Below, one piece after another: positions 50,647 through 61,903 of a DNA stretch of 64,000 bases. Location of the stretch: NCBI RefSeq assembly GCF_029227915.1, contig NC_079884.1, forward strand, positions 11,842,001-11,906,000, given 5' to 3'. The translations under genes and the position numbers were made by a program. Below the pieces are notes generated by a model. That model was not told where the DNA came from and made no database searches. It saw only the letters and a program-made list of their open reading frames with translations. The DNA comes from Hydractinia symbiolongicarpus. Its lineage: Eukaryota > Cnidaria > Hydrozoa > Anthoathecata > Hydractiniidae. Each line of letters starts with the position of its first letter. The first letter of the stretch is position 1.

Positions 50647-52352
50647 TCTCTATTATAATAGCCGTATTTTGTCTGTCTCTGCGCAACATGGCGGAGCAAG
50701 TAGCGAGACCCGCCGAAAATCCCCGCGGCCCTGCAGCTTTATTTCGAATCCCCGGCAGACCCCGTTTTTTACCGGCCTTGCTTTGCCGCTCATTGTAATA
50801 AACCAATCATGAGGCTCCATTTTCACTAATGACCAATCCAAGTGCTTCGCGGCCTCAACATACCGACGGGAGGAAACATGCTACCCCTACGAAGGCCATT
50901 TTGGTTTGGAAGTGATGGTGTGAAGTTTGTAGGTTTCCTTTCAATCCTCCTTATTTCTTCTGAGTACTTTTTATCCTATAGGATTATTTAGTTTGTTTTC
51001 ACATGTTAAGGTGAATATTTCATCACGTTTTCTAGCTACGTATAAATCTTAAACAAACCAATTTTAAGTTTTTGGCTAGCTACAAAACGTCCATTTTGAG
51101 GCAGCTAGCTATAGCTAGCTTTATTTATTCCTATACTTTTAAAGTTTTTATTCAGTTTGGTATATTGTTCTTTATTTTTATGTTGAAGTTGGGTCTACCT
51201 ATCTAGCTCCTTTTAGCTCTACCTCTGGCTAAAAAGTGAAAGTAGCTAAATGCAGTTATAGGCAGCTACCAATTTTATTACTGCTATGAAAGCTTATGCT
51301 GAAAAATAAAATTGCTGAGTATATATTTTTTTAACTGAACTTGATAACGACAGTCGGTTTCCTGATTTTTTTTTAAACTGAAGTCGCGATAAAGTTTTTT
51401 TAAAAATGGTGTTATGCCTATACTCATGTGCGACACAGTCTAGCTGTACTAAGCGCTTAGTCCGGTGGTAACAACGGGCTGTTTCCTGTGTTTCTGTTTA
51501 ACCGAAGTTGTGATAATGTTTTTTACAGAAAAAAAGTACACACTGTTTACCTATACTAAGCGCTCAGCTTAACATTTTTTTGAACTTTTCCCGGGAACAT
51601 TTCCTGAAAAATGAAGAAGGTTGGCCAGCTGCTTTCGCTATGACGGGGTAACATTGAATTGTAATCTGGGTTTTTATTTTACCTAAGTTGTCGAAAGTTA
51701 TTTTTTGAATAGTATATTACACCGGAAACACCATAAAGTTGTGTGCACTTCACTTGATTTTCTACACACTATATGGCTGTACTAAAGCGCTTTACCTGAA
51801 TGTGTGGCACAGTTGACGGTTCTTATTAATCACTCAATCTGGTGTTTAACGCTGGGTAACACAGCTACTTGTGGCTTAACCCGGCGTTTCAACAGAGTGT
51901 ATTCTGTGTTTTGTAAACCAAAGCTTCAATAGTTTTTTTGAATAGGGTCTTTAGCCTAAACGCATGTGTCGCACGATTTACCTGTACTAAGTGCTCAGTC
52001 CAGTGTCACAATTAATTTGTTAACCTTTACTGAAACTTATTTCGCAAAATAAAATAAAATTGACCAATTGTTTTTCCTATGACGGGGTAACAAATGGTTG
52101 TAAATTGTGTTTTTATTTTGGCTAAAGTTACAGTAGAGTTATATTTTCAAAAATACACTACAGCCGAAACACTATAGTGTTGTGTGTGCTTTACTCGATT
52201 AACGACATACTGCGTACCTGTACTAAAGCGCTCCATCTGACCGTGTAGTACAGTTTACGGCTCTTATTAAGCGCTTCACATAGTGTTCAATGGCGGGTCA
52301 CACCTTGACTTGTGGCTTACCCCGGCGTTTCGACGCCGGGTTTCCCGGCTAG
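50647..52352 (+). mobile_element. Helitron-like unit 4 (1706 bp)
   Basis: The first roughly 600 bp match unit 2 closely; the interior then diverges, and the 3' end matches unit 1 (CCCGGCGTTTCGACGCCGGG hairpin, CCCGGCTAG). It is thus a third, older or recombinant copy between two near-identical ones. Confidence 0.8.
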
Positions 52353-54271
52353 TCTCTTTAATAATAGCCGTCGTCTGTCTGTCTCTGCGCAACATGGCGG
52401 AGCGAGTAGCGAGACCCGCCGAAAATCCCCGCGGCCCTGCAGCTTTATTTCGAATCCCCGGCAGACCCCGTTTTTTTACCGGCCTTGCTTTGCCGCTCAT
52501 TGCAATAAACCAATCACAAGGCTCCATTTTCACTAATGACCAATCCAAGTGCTTCGCGGCCTCAACATGCCGACGGGAGGAAACATGCTACCCCTACGAA
52601 GGCCATTTTGGTTTGGAAGTGATGGTGTGAAGTTTGTAGGTTTCCTTTCAATCCTCCTTATTTCTTCTGAGTACTTTTTATCCTATAGGATTATTTAGTT
52701 TGTTTTCACATGTTAAGGTGAATATTTCATCACGTTTTCTAGCTACGTATAAATCTTAAACAAACCAATTTTAAGTTTTTGGCTAGCTATAAAACGTACA
52801 TTTTGAGGCAGCTAGCTATAGCTAGCTAGCTTTATTTATTCCTATACTTTTAAAGTTTTTATTCAGTTTGGTATATTATTATTTATTTTTATGTTGAAGT
52901 TGGGTCTACCTAGCTAGCTCCTCTTTTAGCTACATCCTGCTAAAAAGTGAAAGTAGCCAAATGCAGTTTGGCTGCAAGTGAAAGTAGCCAAATGCAGTTT
53001 GGCTGCAACACAATTCTTAACAATTCTTATGCTAAATGCAGTTGGCAGCGGCCACTTTTATTACTGATTTAAAAATTTATTATTCAAAATAAAGTTGCTG
53101 AGTAATTTTTTAAACTGAACCGGGTTAATGCCAGGCTGTTCACTGATTTCTTTTAAAACCGAAGCGATAAGGATTTTTGGAAAATGGTATTACCCCTATG
53201 CTCATGTATGACACGATTCACCTGTTAAGCGCTCAGCCTGGTGTTAACGACGGGCTGTTTCCTGTGTTTTTATTTAAACCGTTGTGATAAATTTTATTTG
53301 GAAAATTTTATTACGCCTGTTACTCATGTATGACACAATTTACATGTTAAGTGCTCCGCCTGGTGTTAATGACGTGCTTTTTCCGTGTTTTTATTTAATC
53401 CGTTGTGATAAAGTTTTTTTACCTGCAATAAACATTCAACCTGGTGTTAACAACAGGGTGTTTTGTGTGTTTTTTATTTAAATTGAAGTTGCGATAGGTT
53501 TTTTTGGGAAAAGGCTATTATGGCTATAACGCATGTGTGACACCATTTACCTGTACTAAGTGCTCAGTCCGGTGTCATGATTAATTTGTTAAGGTTTCCT
53601 GAAACGTACTCCGCAAAATAAAATAATATTGACTATTTTCTTTTCTTATGATGGGGTAACAACAGGTTGTAAACTGTGTTTTTATTTTGGTTAAAGTTGC
53701 AGTAAAGTTATATATATACATATATTTTAAAAAGTACATTACAACCGAAACACTATAATGTTGTGTGAGCTTTACTCAATTCACGGCATATTCTGCATAC
53801 CTGTACTAGAGCACTCAAATTATGGATTTTTATTAGTTCTTTTATGGGGTAACGACTGGATTTTTCCTGTGTTTTAAGTTAAACCAAAATGCAGTAAAGT
53901 TTATTATGAAAAGGGTATTATGCGTTCTCAGCCCACTGTCATGATTAAGTTTTGAACTTTTAAGGAAACTTATTCCGCAAAATAAAATAATATTGCCCGA
54001 TTGTTTTTGCTATGGCAGAGTAACAACGGTTTGTAAACTGTTTTAATTCAGCTTTTGTTGCGGGAAATTATTTTTTTTTAAATATCTTACAGTCGCAACA
54101 CTGCAATGGTGTGTGCCCTCCACTTGATTTACGACATACTGCATACCCGTACTAAAGCGCTCCACCTCACCGGGTTGCACAGTTTGCGGTTCTTATTAAG
54201 CGCTCCTCAAGGCGTTCAACAACAGTTACTTGTGGCTTAACCCGGCGTCGAAACGCCGGGTCTCCCGGCTA
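52353..54271 (+). mobile_element. Helitron-like unit 5 (1919 bp), near-identical to unit 2
   Basis: A constant offset of 3796 bp from unit 2 along its whole length, so no net indels. I noticed only two substitutions, around 53840 and 53867. Confidence 0.85.
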
Positions 54272-54442
54272 TCTCTATAATAATAGCCGTCGTCTGTCTG
54301 TCTCTGCGCGGACCCCGCTAAGTTAGAAAATGATGTTACGGAAACACGAATATCAAATGCGATATATTCTTATCCACTTTGTTGCCACGGGTAAATTCAA
54401 AGGACGGGCGAACCCGTGGATTTTTCCACGGGCAACGACTAG
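54272..54442 (+). mobile_element. Mini-Helitron unit 6 (171 bp)
   Basis: Follows unit 5 exactly as unit 3 follows unit 2, same ends and hairpin. Confidence 0.85.
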
Positions 54443-54616
54443 TCTCTATAATAATAGCCGTCGTCTTTCTGTCTCTGCGCGGACCCCCCGCTGAGTTAGA
54501 AAATGATGTTACGGAAACACGAATATCAAATGCGATATATTTTTATCCGCTTTGTTGCAACAGGTAAATATAAAGGACGGGCGAACCCATGGATTTTTCC
54601 ACGGGCTAACGACTAG
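54443..54616 (+). mobile_element. Mini-Helitron unit 7 (174 bp)
   Basis: TCTCTATAATAATAGCCGTC start, GGATTTTTCC hairpin core, CTAACGACTAG end. Diverged sibling of unit 6. Confidence 0.85.
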
Positions 54617-54751
54617 TCTATATTATAATGCCCGTATACGTCTGTCTGTCTCTCACGCAAAATGGTAGCTTAGCTGCGCAATAGCGAGAAGCACGCAATG
54701 CGGTATAAAAAGGACGGGCGAATCCGTGGATTTTCCACGGGCTAACGACTA
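54617..54751 (+). mobile_element. Mini-Helitron unit 8 (135 bp), right end of the array
   Basis: TCTATATTATAATGCCCGTA start, CTGTCTGTCTC, an ATCCGTGGATTTTCCACGGG hairpin, GCTAACGACTA end (final G not present), then host sequence TTCTTATAAA. Same subfamily as 37073-37185 and 23485-23628. Confidence 0.8.
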
Positions 54752-55320
54752 TTCTTATAAAAAAGCGGGTGTACTAAATAAAAGTGTTTCGTTTCTCTGA
54801 TGTAATCATTGAACTTATTCATGGGACATTTTTTTCCTTTTCAGCAATGAAGTAAATCTCAAAGCTTGTTTGTAAAAAATACGTGTACTTAAAAAACGGG
54901 CACCGCTGGCGAAAAGAATGCGGAATTGAAACACGTAGTTGTTTTCCGAATTAACATCGCTATTTTCCGCATTTTTAAATTTGTTAATTCCGCAAGGTTA
55001 ATTTTTTTTAATTAGCAAATGAAGTTCGAAAACAGGCAAGGATAGGATAAGATTTTATTATTCTATGCAAAAACATAATCATTGGAGAAGTAAAACGGAA
55101 ATATTCCGAAATACAAAATACTTCAGCCTGATTACCTTTCAAAAATTTTGGCCTCTTTTGCAAAACTTTTAAAAGTGACTTTGCGAGAAATTTTATTTAG
55201 TGAAGCTTTCTAAATCGTAAATTTATGAAAGTAAAAACAAGACCAAAAGTGCCTGGTTAAAAAATTAATCCAAATTTGTTTCTAACGTTTTCTTTAAAAA
55301 TTCAAGAATCTATTGGAAAG
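54752..55320. other. Repeat R second copy, right part, then spacer
   Basis: 54752-54870 continues repeat R (GAACTTATTCATGGGACATT shared with 46573). The rest is AT-rich with no gene. Confidence 0.7.
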
Positions 55321-55321
55321 A

Positions 55322-55616
55322 AAAACTTCGTTCGACTGGCTTGTGGCTACCAAACACCACCTATTCACAGGCGCTATCCCAATACTGCACAGCGCGGGAA
55401 CTTTTGCTTGCTGCGTTTCCGCCCTGGGGTGATACGTTCCTCATTATCGAACCTGGTACTACATAAATTAGCCCCTGTAGACCATGTTGACACTGAGCTT
55501 AGTGTGGACGCCTGATCGACATAGACAACTGACCGATAGTGGTCCCGACCTCAAGTCGTTCGTAAGTTTAGTCTCCAAATAGCTGGATTACAGGTGCACG
55601 CCACTACACCCAGCTG
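55322..55616 (-). ncRNA. 7SL RNA of the signal recognition particle
   Basis: Read on the minus strand, the sequence follows metazoan 7SL RNA from end to end. The 5' domain is GCTGGGTGTAGTGGCGTGCA then CCTGTAATCCAGCT. The middle has GTCGATCAGGCGTCCACACT then AAGCTCAGTGTCAACATGGT. The S domain has ACCAGGTTC, the GGCGGAAACGCAGCAAGC helix 8 with GGAA tetraloop and asymmetric AGCA loop (SRP54 site), then GCGCCTGTGAATAG. The length of about 295 nt is normal, and a T5 run (plus-strand 55321-55325) right after the 3' end would terminate RNA polymerase III. Helix 8 elements look preserved, so it may be functional, but its position between repeats leaves a retropseudogene possible. Confidence 0.85.
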
Positions 55617-55816
55617 ACGGAAACAGGTAAAAAGTATAAACTTAAAGCTTTCTTATTTTTCCGAAAATTCAAAAGAAAAAAAGTTTACTATTATCAACTT
55701 GATTTTACATTTTTTCGTGCAGGATGGTGTTTAAAACATAAAAATAAAATTCGAGATCAGCCGTAGTTTCAAATTACACGCGCTTTGTTCCATAAAATAT
55801 TCCTCACCATATGAAG

Positions 55817-56543
55817 TTTTTTTTTTACCTTTTTACAAACAATAGGAACGCGTAAAAAACCTTTGAATTCGAGTCCCTCCTACGTTATTGTTACCCCGCG
55901 CATATATAAGATCCCATCCACCCAGAGAATTTTTCACATAGTATTTCTAATCGAAATGGTTATTTGTATCCTTTCTTATATGTTAAAACCCAATTTATTA
56001 TTGTAAGGTATAATTTTCGCATTATCAGAAGTGTGTAGGGTTTAAATATATTGAAAAAAAGTCGCAGAAAAGTCGTGTTTTTCTTTTTGTTAATGGTGCT
56101 GAAATTGCAGTAAATTAAAATTTTTGCACAAATTTATATTGTCAGATGTTAAAAAATTATTGTTGATTTCCGCCGGCGAAGGCGGAATCTTTAATATCGC
56201 CTGGGAAGATAGAGAGAGAGATAGAGAGATAGATAGATAGAGTAAGCCCAGAGCCTGGACGCCTAAAACTTATCCAGGCTAAAGCTTAAATCCTCGTTTT
56301 GAGCTATAAAATCGTGACATGTTTGTCACGATTTTATATCTTTTTTCAGATTATTGCTAATGGCGGAAATCTTTAAGCCGCAGGGCTTTTTGTTAAATCT
56401 TTAAACGTCTAGAATCTAAGATCTATGAATAACGCGGAATTTATTTTTGCGGCTAATTCTTTATTTTCATGTGATAAAATTTCTCGAATTTTCGAAAAAA
56501 TGGCTAAATTTAAAAAAAGCAAAATAAATTAAATTAGATCAAT
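55817..56543. repeat. Direct repeat X, second copy, abutting the Polinton remnant
   Basis: Same order and orientation as 45735-46273, ending at GATCAAT. The polymerase frame begins within a few bases of this end. Confidence 0.8.
56163..56392 (+). mobile_element. Inverted-repeat DNA element, short copy inside repeat X
   Basis: Starts TTGATTTCCGCCGGCGAAGG and ends GGCGGAAATCTTTAAGCCGC. It contains a GATA/GAGA microsatellite, TATCCAGGCTAAAG and the palindrome AAATCGTGACATGTTTGTCA. An internally deleted relative of 3912-4770, inverted relative to it. Its absence from the first X copy shows it inserted after the X duplication. Confidence 0.7.
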
Positions 56544-56546
56544 CCC

Positions 56547-59315
56547 GATATTGCAGTGAACGTCCTCTATATAGATGGAAAGAGGATCAACATTCTACGT
56601 CGATCAGTACATAACGGGCGTACCAAGGTGGTGACCCTATTGCTTATCATCAATTATAAAAAGAACCACTATACGGTAGTGAAAAGCCTGTCGAGGCTCC
56701 TTGGCAAGGAGACTTCAAAGAATAGGAACGCAATGCACTTTTGCCTAAACTGCCTACAGAGTTTTTCCACAATCAAATCAAGGAATAAACATTAAAGGGA
56801 CTGCATCGATCATGAAGCAGTCAAAATTACGATGCCAAATGAGGCCGAAAATTGGTTATATTATATGGATGGCCAGCAGCAATTCAAGGTACCCTTTGCT
56901 ATCTATGCAGACTTCGAGAGTCTGCTAGTTCCAGTAAAAGATGCAAGGGATACCAAGACAAAAGGGCTGAGTAACCACGTACCGTCCGACTGGTGTACCT
57001 ATAGTACCCTTGCTTATGGGGACGTACGGAATCCCTTAAAAGTCTACAGGGGTGAGGACTGCGTCACCCGCTTCGTGAACCACCTAGGGGATGAGGTGAA
57101 ACGTCTCTATAATACCTACCTGCAGCAACCCATGACCAAACTAACAGAGGTCCTAAAAGGGAACATGACGAGGCCAAGCACTGCCATATCTGCCTAAAAC
57201 CCTTTGATAACGATGAGAATAACCGTAAGGTCAGGGACCACTGCCACTATACAGGTCTGTATAGAGGCGCAGAGCACGCAATACGCAACCTCTAATACAA
57301 GATACCTGGCCATATTCCAGTGATCTTCCATAACCTTTCAGGGTATGATGCCCATCTCTTCGTACGAGAATTGGGCGAGAAGTACGACACCCAGGACATT
57401 GGGTGCTTAGCCGAGAATACCGAAAAATATATAAGTTTCAATGTCAAAATCAAGGCACCACTTGGAGGTATCGGATATGGTGATGGTGAGAAATACAAGA
57501 CCATAGAGATGCGGTTCATCGATAGCTGTCGATTCACGGCATCATGACTGGACAAATTGGCAAGCAGCCTCAGCAATGAGCAGTGTGAAAATTGGTTTTT
57601 CAATGAGGATGACACGTTTACGCTCATGCGCAGAAAGGGCGTATACCCCTAGGAGTAGATGGATGGATGGCAGCCATTTGAGGAGACAGAGCTATCTCCC
57701 ATGGGGGCCTTCTACAGCAAAATTAATATGGATGGAATAAGCAATGAGGATTATCAATACGCTAAAAAGGTATGGAAATGCATTACCCCAGAGGGTGATA
57801 ACGTCACCATGGGAGACTACCAGGATGTGTACCTGACAACAGACGTCCTGCTATTAGCCGACATCTTCAAGACATTTCGAGGTGTCTGCCTGGACAATTA
57901 CAAGCTTGATCCCGCCCATTTCTACAATGCACCTGGATTGGCCTGGAAGGCATACCTGAAATTTACGGGTATAAGGCTAGAGCTCTTTACGGACCCCAGC
58001 ATGCTCCTGATGTTCGAGAAGGTATCAGGGGAGGTATAACCCAGGCCGTATACCGATATGCAAAAGGCAATAATAGGTACATGGAAGAGCAGTATAACCC
58101 GGAATATCTGGATGCCAACAACCTATACGGCTAGGCGATGCGTTAAGACCTGCCCACGGACGGGTTCAAATGGGTGCAGAATGTTGAAGCCTTTACCGAA
58201 AGGCGGATCGAGAAGCTCTTTGAGGATAATAAGCATTGGTACATCTTAGAGATAGATATCGAATACCGCAAGATACTACATGATAAACATAACGAGCTAC
58301 CGTTCCTACCCGAGCGCACGATGGTCCACAAGGTCGAGAAATTGGTACCGAATTAGAGGACAAGCGTAAATATGTGGTACAAATTAGGGCCCTTTACGAA
58401 GCTATAAAGCATGGGCTTGAATTTAAAAAAGTGCACATGGTGATCCAACTCAATCAAAAGGCATGGTTAAAGGGATATATAGATCACAATACAAGGCTAA
58501 GGACGGATGCCAAAAACGAGTTTGAGAAAGATTTTTATAAACTTATGAATTTAAGTGTATTTGGCAAGACGATGGAGAATATCCGTAACCACCGCAACAT
58601 CTAGTTGGTCACCAATGAGGACAAATATATAAAGCTTGTAATGAAGCCGAATTTTAAGGGTGAAAGCGGGTTTAGCAAAAACCTGGTAGGTGTTGAAATG
58701 GGCAAGACCGAGGTCAAGATGAACAAGCCGGTGTATATAGGCCAGGCTAAATTGGATATGTTGAAGTTAGTCATGTACAAGTTCCATTACAATTTCATGC
58801 AAGAAAAATATGGTTCTAAATTACAGCTCTGCTACATGGACACGGACTCCTTTGTGTACCCTATACGAACGGAAGACTTTTATAGGCACATCGCGCAAGA
58901 TGTTGAGGCACGCTTTGATAAAAGTGCCCATAATCCCGATGATGGCAGGCCCCTCTCTATAGGGAAAAACAAGAAGGTGGTAGGCTTGATGAAGGACGAA
59001 TTAGGTGAAAAATCATGACCGAGTTCGTTACCCTAAAGGCCAAGTTATATGCATACAAGAGTCTACCGAAGGAGGGTGGTGAAGAGGTGTGTCACTAAAA
59101 AATCAATAACCTTCGGTGACTATCAGCGATGCCTGGAAGAGGACGTTGACGTCTACAAGAGCCAGGTGTTGATCCAAAACAAGGGTCATAAAGTATACAC
59201 GCAAGAGGTGAACAAGTTGGCACTAAACAGGACAGATAACAAACGGATAGTGAAACCCGATCAAATTACGACGCTTGCCAGAGGCCATTACCGCCTAGCG
59301 TCTAAAGGGAAATAA
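56547..59315 (+). pseudogene. Polinton B-family DNA polymerase, degraded
   Basis: A protein-primed family B polymerase would replicate the element. Signatures in order: HFCLNCLQSF finger (about 56740), exonuclease motif YADFESLL (56907), NLSGYDAHLF (57333), DVYLTTDVLLLADIFKTFRG (57819), motif A LDANNLYG (58110), motif B KLMNLSVFGKTMENIR (58539, Leu where Asn is usual), motif C CYMDTDSF (58832) and a C-terminal TTLARGHYR (59270). Breaks include in-frame stops at about 56793, 57293, 57545, 57650, 57656, 58132 and 58603, and frame changes near 57160, 58025, 58355 and 59015. The stop types are mixed (TAA, TAG, TGA), so decay rather than code reassignment explains them. The N-terminal portion is absent. 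Confidence 0.92.
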
Positions 59316-59401
59316 AATGGAGGAATGTTTATATACCTATCTTACTTCCGTATGCCATGATTGCCCATATACTTTTTCGTTATAAACGACTATTAATAAA
59401 G

Positions 59402-59797
59402 ATGGTTGATATTGCACAAGTATTCGACAATGCCTCCGCAGAATATGAAAATATTGAAAAGCCCATCGATAAATTTTAAAGGAGGCTTTACGCAAAGGCA
59501 AAGGGAACCTTTTGCCAACAAAATGTACAACGTGAGCTTCAGGAGAAAGGGGAAACGACGGCAAAAGCACTGTCTACCCATGTTATAAGCTTGTATGCTA
59601 GCATGATCGGTAACTTCGTGGATATCGAAAGTGTCGAGGAGCTAAGGAGGGATATCGAAGACGATCCCATTATAAGGGACTCTATGACAGATCTTGGGAT
59701 CCTCGTATACTGCACTATTGGGAGGGGTTTAGCCCCGCTGCGTGTAGCAGGCCATACAGCCCGATATATGGGAAAAAGAGAGAGAACGTGGTGAAGG
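59402..59797 (+). pseudogene. Small Polinton accessory protein, one stop
   Basis: About 130 codons starting MVDIAQVFDNASAEYENIEK with one in-frame TAA near 59477, then TFCQQNVQRELQEKGETTAK and IGNFVDIESVEELRRDIEDD, ending at TGA. Helical and charged with a hydrophobic C-terminal stretch (LGILVYCTIGRGLAPLRVAG). I do not know its role; position between polymerase and membrane proteins suggests a virion-related part. Confidence 0.55.
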
Positions 59798-59835
59798 AGG
59801 CGGATACGACGGAGGAGACGGTTCCATAAATAAAA

Positions 59836-60202
59836 ATGAGTGAAAAACAAAAAGAAAGAGAGAGTCATTACAAAGCCACCAAGTCATCCCGGAAGGGTTG
59901 CGTGGAGGCACAATTTGGCGGCACTGAATAAGAAGAGGAAGAAAGAAATGAAGCAACAAGAGGGTACTGTAGAGCCCGCAGTCAAAGCCTCCTCTGAGAC
60001 CAGTTCCAGCAAGTTGATGGACAGTGTCCACATCTATGGAGTTGGAGCGATAGACGTAATTGCCATAAGCGGAGGCGTTTGGTATATGTTTAGCAGGGGT
60101 AAAAATGAATCCCAAAACACCACACCGGCGACCCATCCAGAGCCCCAACAGGACAAACATGGCAAAACCCAGCCAAATATTGACATCTTCAAGATGCAAT
60201 GA
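59836..60202 (+). pseudogene. Small single-pass membrane protein of the element
   Basis: The ATG at 59836 opens one frame, but the long frame (RVAWRHNLAALNKKRKKEMK, then the membrane segment IYGVGAIDVIAISGGVWYMF) is the neighbouring one, so a frame change near the A-rich start is likely. Basic N-terminus, one transmembrane helix, polar tail rich in Pro, Gln and His. Similar tiny membrane proteins are common in Polinton-like elements; function unknown. Confidence 0.5.
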
Positions 60203-60231
60203 ATTTTTGCTAAAAAAATAACACCTAATAA

Positions 60232-60493
60232 ATGGCAACAAGCAAACATGATGAAAACATGGGGCCAAAAGAGACCATGACAATCGATGCCTTATGGGAG
60301 TCTGTCAGGGTCGTGTCTTACACGATACTAATTGCCACGGGTGGTAAAAAGCCCTAGGGGTCTCCAGACCAGGTGCCAGATGTACGTAGAGGATGGTCTT
60401 AAACTTGCTGGGTACATGGTTGCGGCGGTTCTATTCGATGAATACGCGATAAAAGAAGGTTGGTACAAAAAGTCATTAATAGCTCCGAAATAG
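60232..60493 (+). pseudogene. Small hydrophobic accessory protein, frame-shifted
   Basis: Begins MATSKHDENMGPKETMTIDA, with WESVRVVSYTILIATG as a membrane-like segment, hits TAG near 60354 and continues in another frame as MYVEDGLKLAGYMVAAVLFD and KEGWYKKSLIAPK before TAG. About 85 codons. Role unknown. Confidence 0.5.
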
Positions 60494-60538
60494 ACAACAT
60501 GGTAAAAATTTTATATCTCCAAGAGAGATATAGAAATA

Positions 60539-60901
60539 ATGGAAGAGGCCAAGCAGTGTTTTAAATGCTCAAAATCCCTACCGTTGTATCAGTTCAGGGC
60601 AAAGGGCAAAGGACAACTTACAAAAACATGCATCAAATCCCTTGATCTTGGTAGGATTTCAAAAGGCCATGCTAAATGTCGTAATTATATGCAACTCTTA
60701 TATGAGTTGATAATCATCCTACATGACCATATGCAAGCACAATTTAATGAGGGCTATACCTGGAAAAATTATGAGAGACATGTCAATAATAAAGTACGCT
60801 TCAGGTACGACGAATCGTTTAATTCGCCGACACTTGCCGAGGTCACTAATGCATTACGATGGGCACATTATGCTATAACATCTGGGGATCAGATGCTGTA
60901 G
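60539..60901 (+). CDS. Zinc-ribbon plus degenerate HNH-like protein
   Basis: 120 codons, uninterrupted. The N-terminus has paired cysteines (CFKCSKSLPLYQFRAKG and a later Cys) typical of a small zinc ribbon. The C-terminal half, MQAQFNEGYTWKNYERHVNN, resembles the HNH-endonuclease fold found in large-virus proteins (usual WHIDH), but the His/Asp core reads HVNN, so nuclease activity is doubtful. Paralogous to the next gene. Confidence 0.6.
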   Translation: MEEAKQCFKCSKSLPLYQFRAKGKGQLTKTCIKSLDLGRISKGHAKCRNYMQLLYELIIILHDHMQAQFNEGYTWKNYERHVNNKVRFRYDESFNSPTLAEVTNALRWAHYAITSGDQML

Positions 60902-60917
60902 GATAAACCAAAAATAA

Positions 60918-61846
60918 ATGACCACAACTCGTGTTTGTCACCAAGGGCAAAAACGAGTCAATATGCAGGCCAAGATCTGTTCTAGTTGTAAGCACTATCT
61001 TTCTTTGGACAATTTCAGGATCAAGGGTAATGGTCAACTGACAAAGGCAAATGCTTGAATGCGCTCTAGGCGTCGCAGGAACGCAATAGGTGCCCCCATC
61101 AAAGGCAGAGATCTAGATGTAAGGAGTATGGCGGAAGTGAAATATGCCCCCATCAAAGACATAGGGCATATTGCAAGGAGTGCGGTGGAAGTCAAATATG
61201 CCCCCATCAAAGGGTGAGGGCCGAATGTATGGACTGTAAGGGGAGTGGGATTTGTAAACATGAAAGACAGAGGGCCTATTGCAAAGACTGTAAGGGAAGT
61301 CAGTTTTGCCACCATCAAAGGGTAAGGAAACGATGCAAAGAGTGTAAAGGCAGCCAGATTTGCAAACAAGGTAGGATAAGATCATTATGCAAGGACTGTG
61401 GGGGTGGAAGTGTCTGCCACCATGAAAAAAGGAGATCCACCTGTCACATTTGCAACCCTACTGGACATCTAGCAGGTGTTGTACGCAATCAAACCCACAA
61501 TGCCCTGAAGGAAAACAAGGAGCTAGGTTCCCAGGAGTATCTTAAGCGTGATATCGCTACACTGCGGGCACATATTGAAGTCCAGTTTTCCGAGGGGATG
61601 ACATGGGATAATTATGGGGAGTGGCACATTAATCATAAGGTACTGGTTAAATATAGAGAAAATGGGGATGATCCTTCGCTTGCTGAGGTGACGAGAAGAC
61701 TACACTACACCAATACGCAACCTATGTGGGCAAGCGAAAATATATCTAAGGTTTTTGTAAATTTTTTGTTTTGTACATTTATTTATAGTCGGTACATTAT
61801 ATACAAAGTTTTGCGAAAAAGAAAAATTATATACATAGCTCTATAA
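60918..61846 (+). pseudogene. Cysteine-rich repeat protein with C-terminal HNH-like domain
   Basis: Starts MTTTRVCHQGQKRVNMQAKI with a zinc-ribbon stretch (CSSCKHYLSLDNFRIKGNG), then is broken by a TGA near 61056 and a frame change. From about 61090 the frame is open and consists of repeats of about 20 residues, C-x2-C-x5-C-x-H-x6 (CKECGGSQICPHQRVRAECM and so on), about seven units. In one unit the second Cys is Tyr (KEYGG). The C-terminus has VQFSEGMTWDNYGEWHINHK and YTNTQPMWASENISK, an HNH-like domain with HINH instead of HIDH. The last 35 residues are hydrophobic and probably read-through. Confidence 0.65.
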
Positions 61847-61903
61847 AGTTAGTGCTAATCAAAACCGACTGATATGTGTCGGAATAGTCACCACAAACAA
61901 TAA

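Noticed and set aside
56547-59315. Stop-codon reassignment as an explanation for the broken polymerase
   Set aside because: Stops are of all three types at positions of different residues and are accompanied by frameshifts, which is decay.
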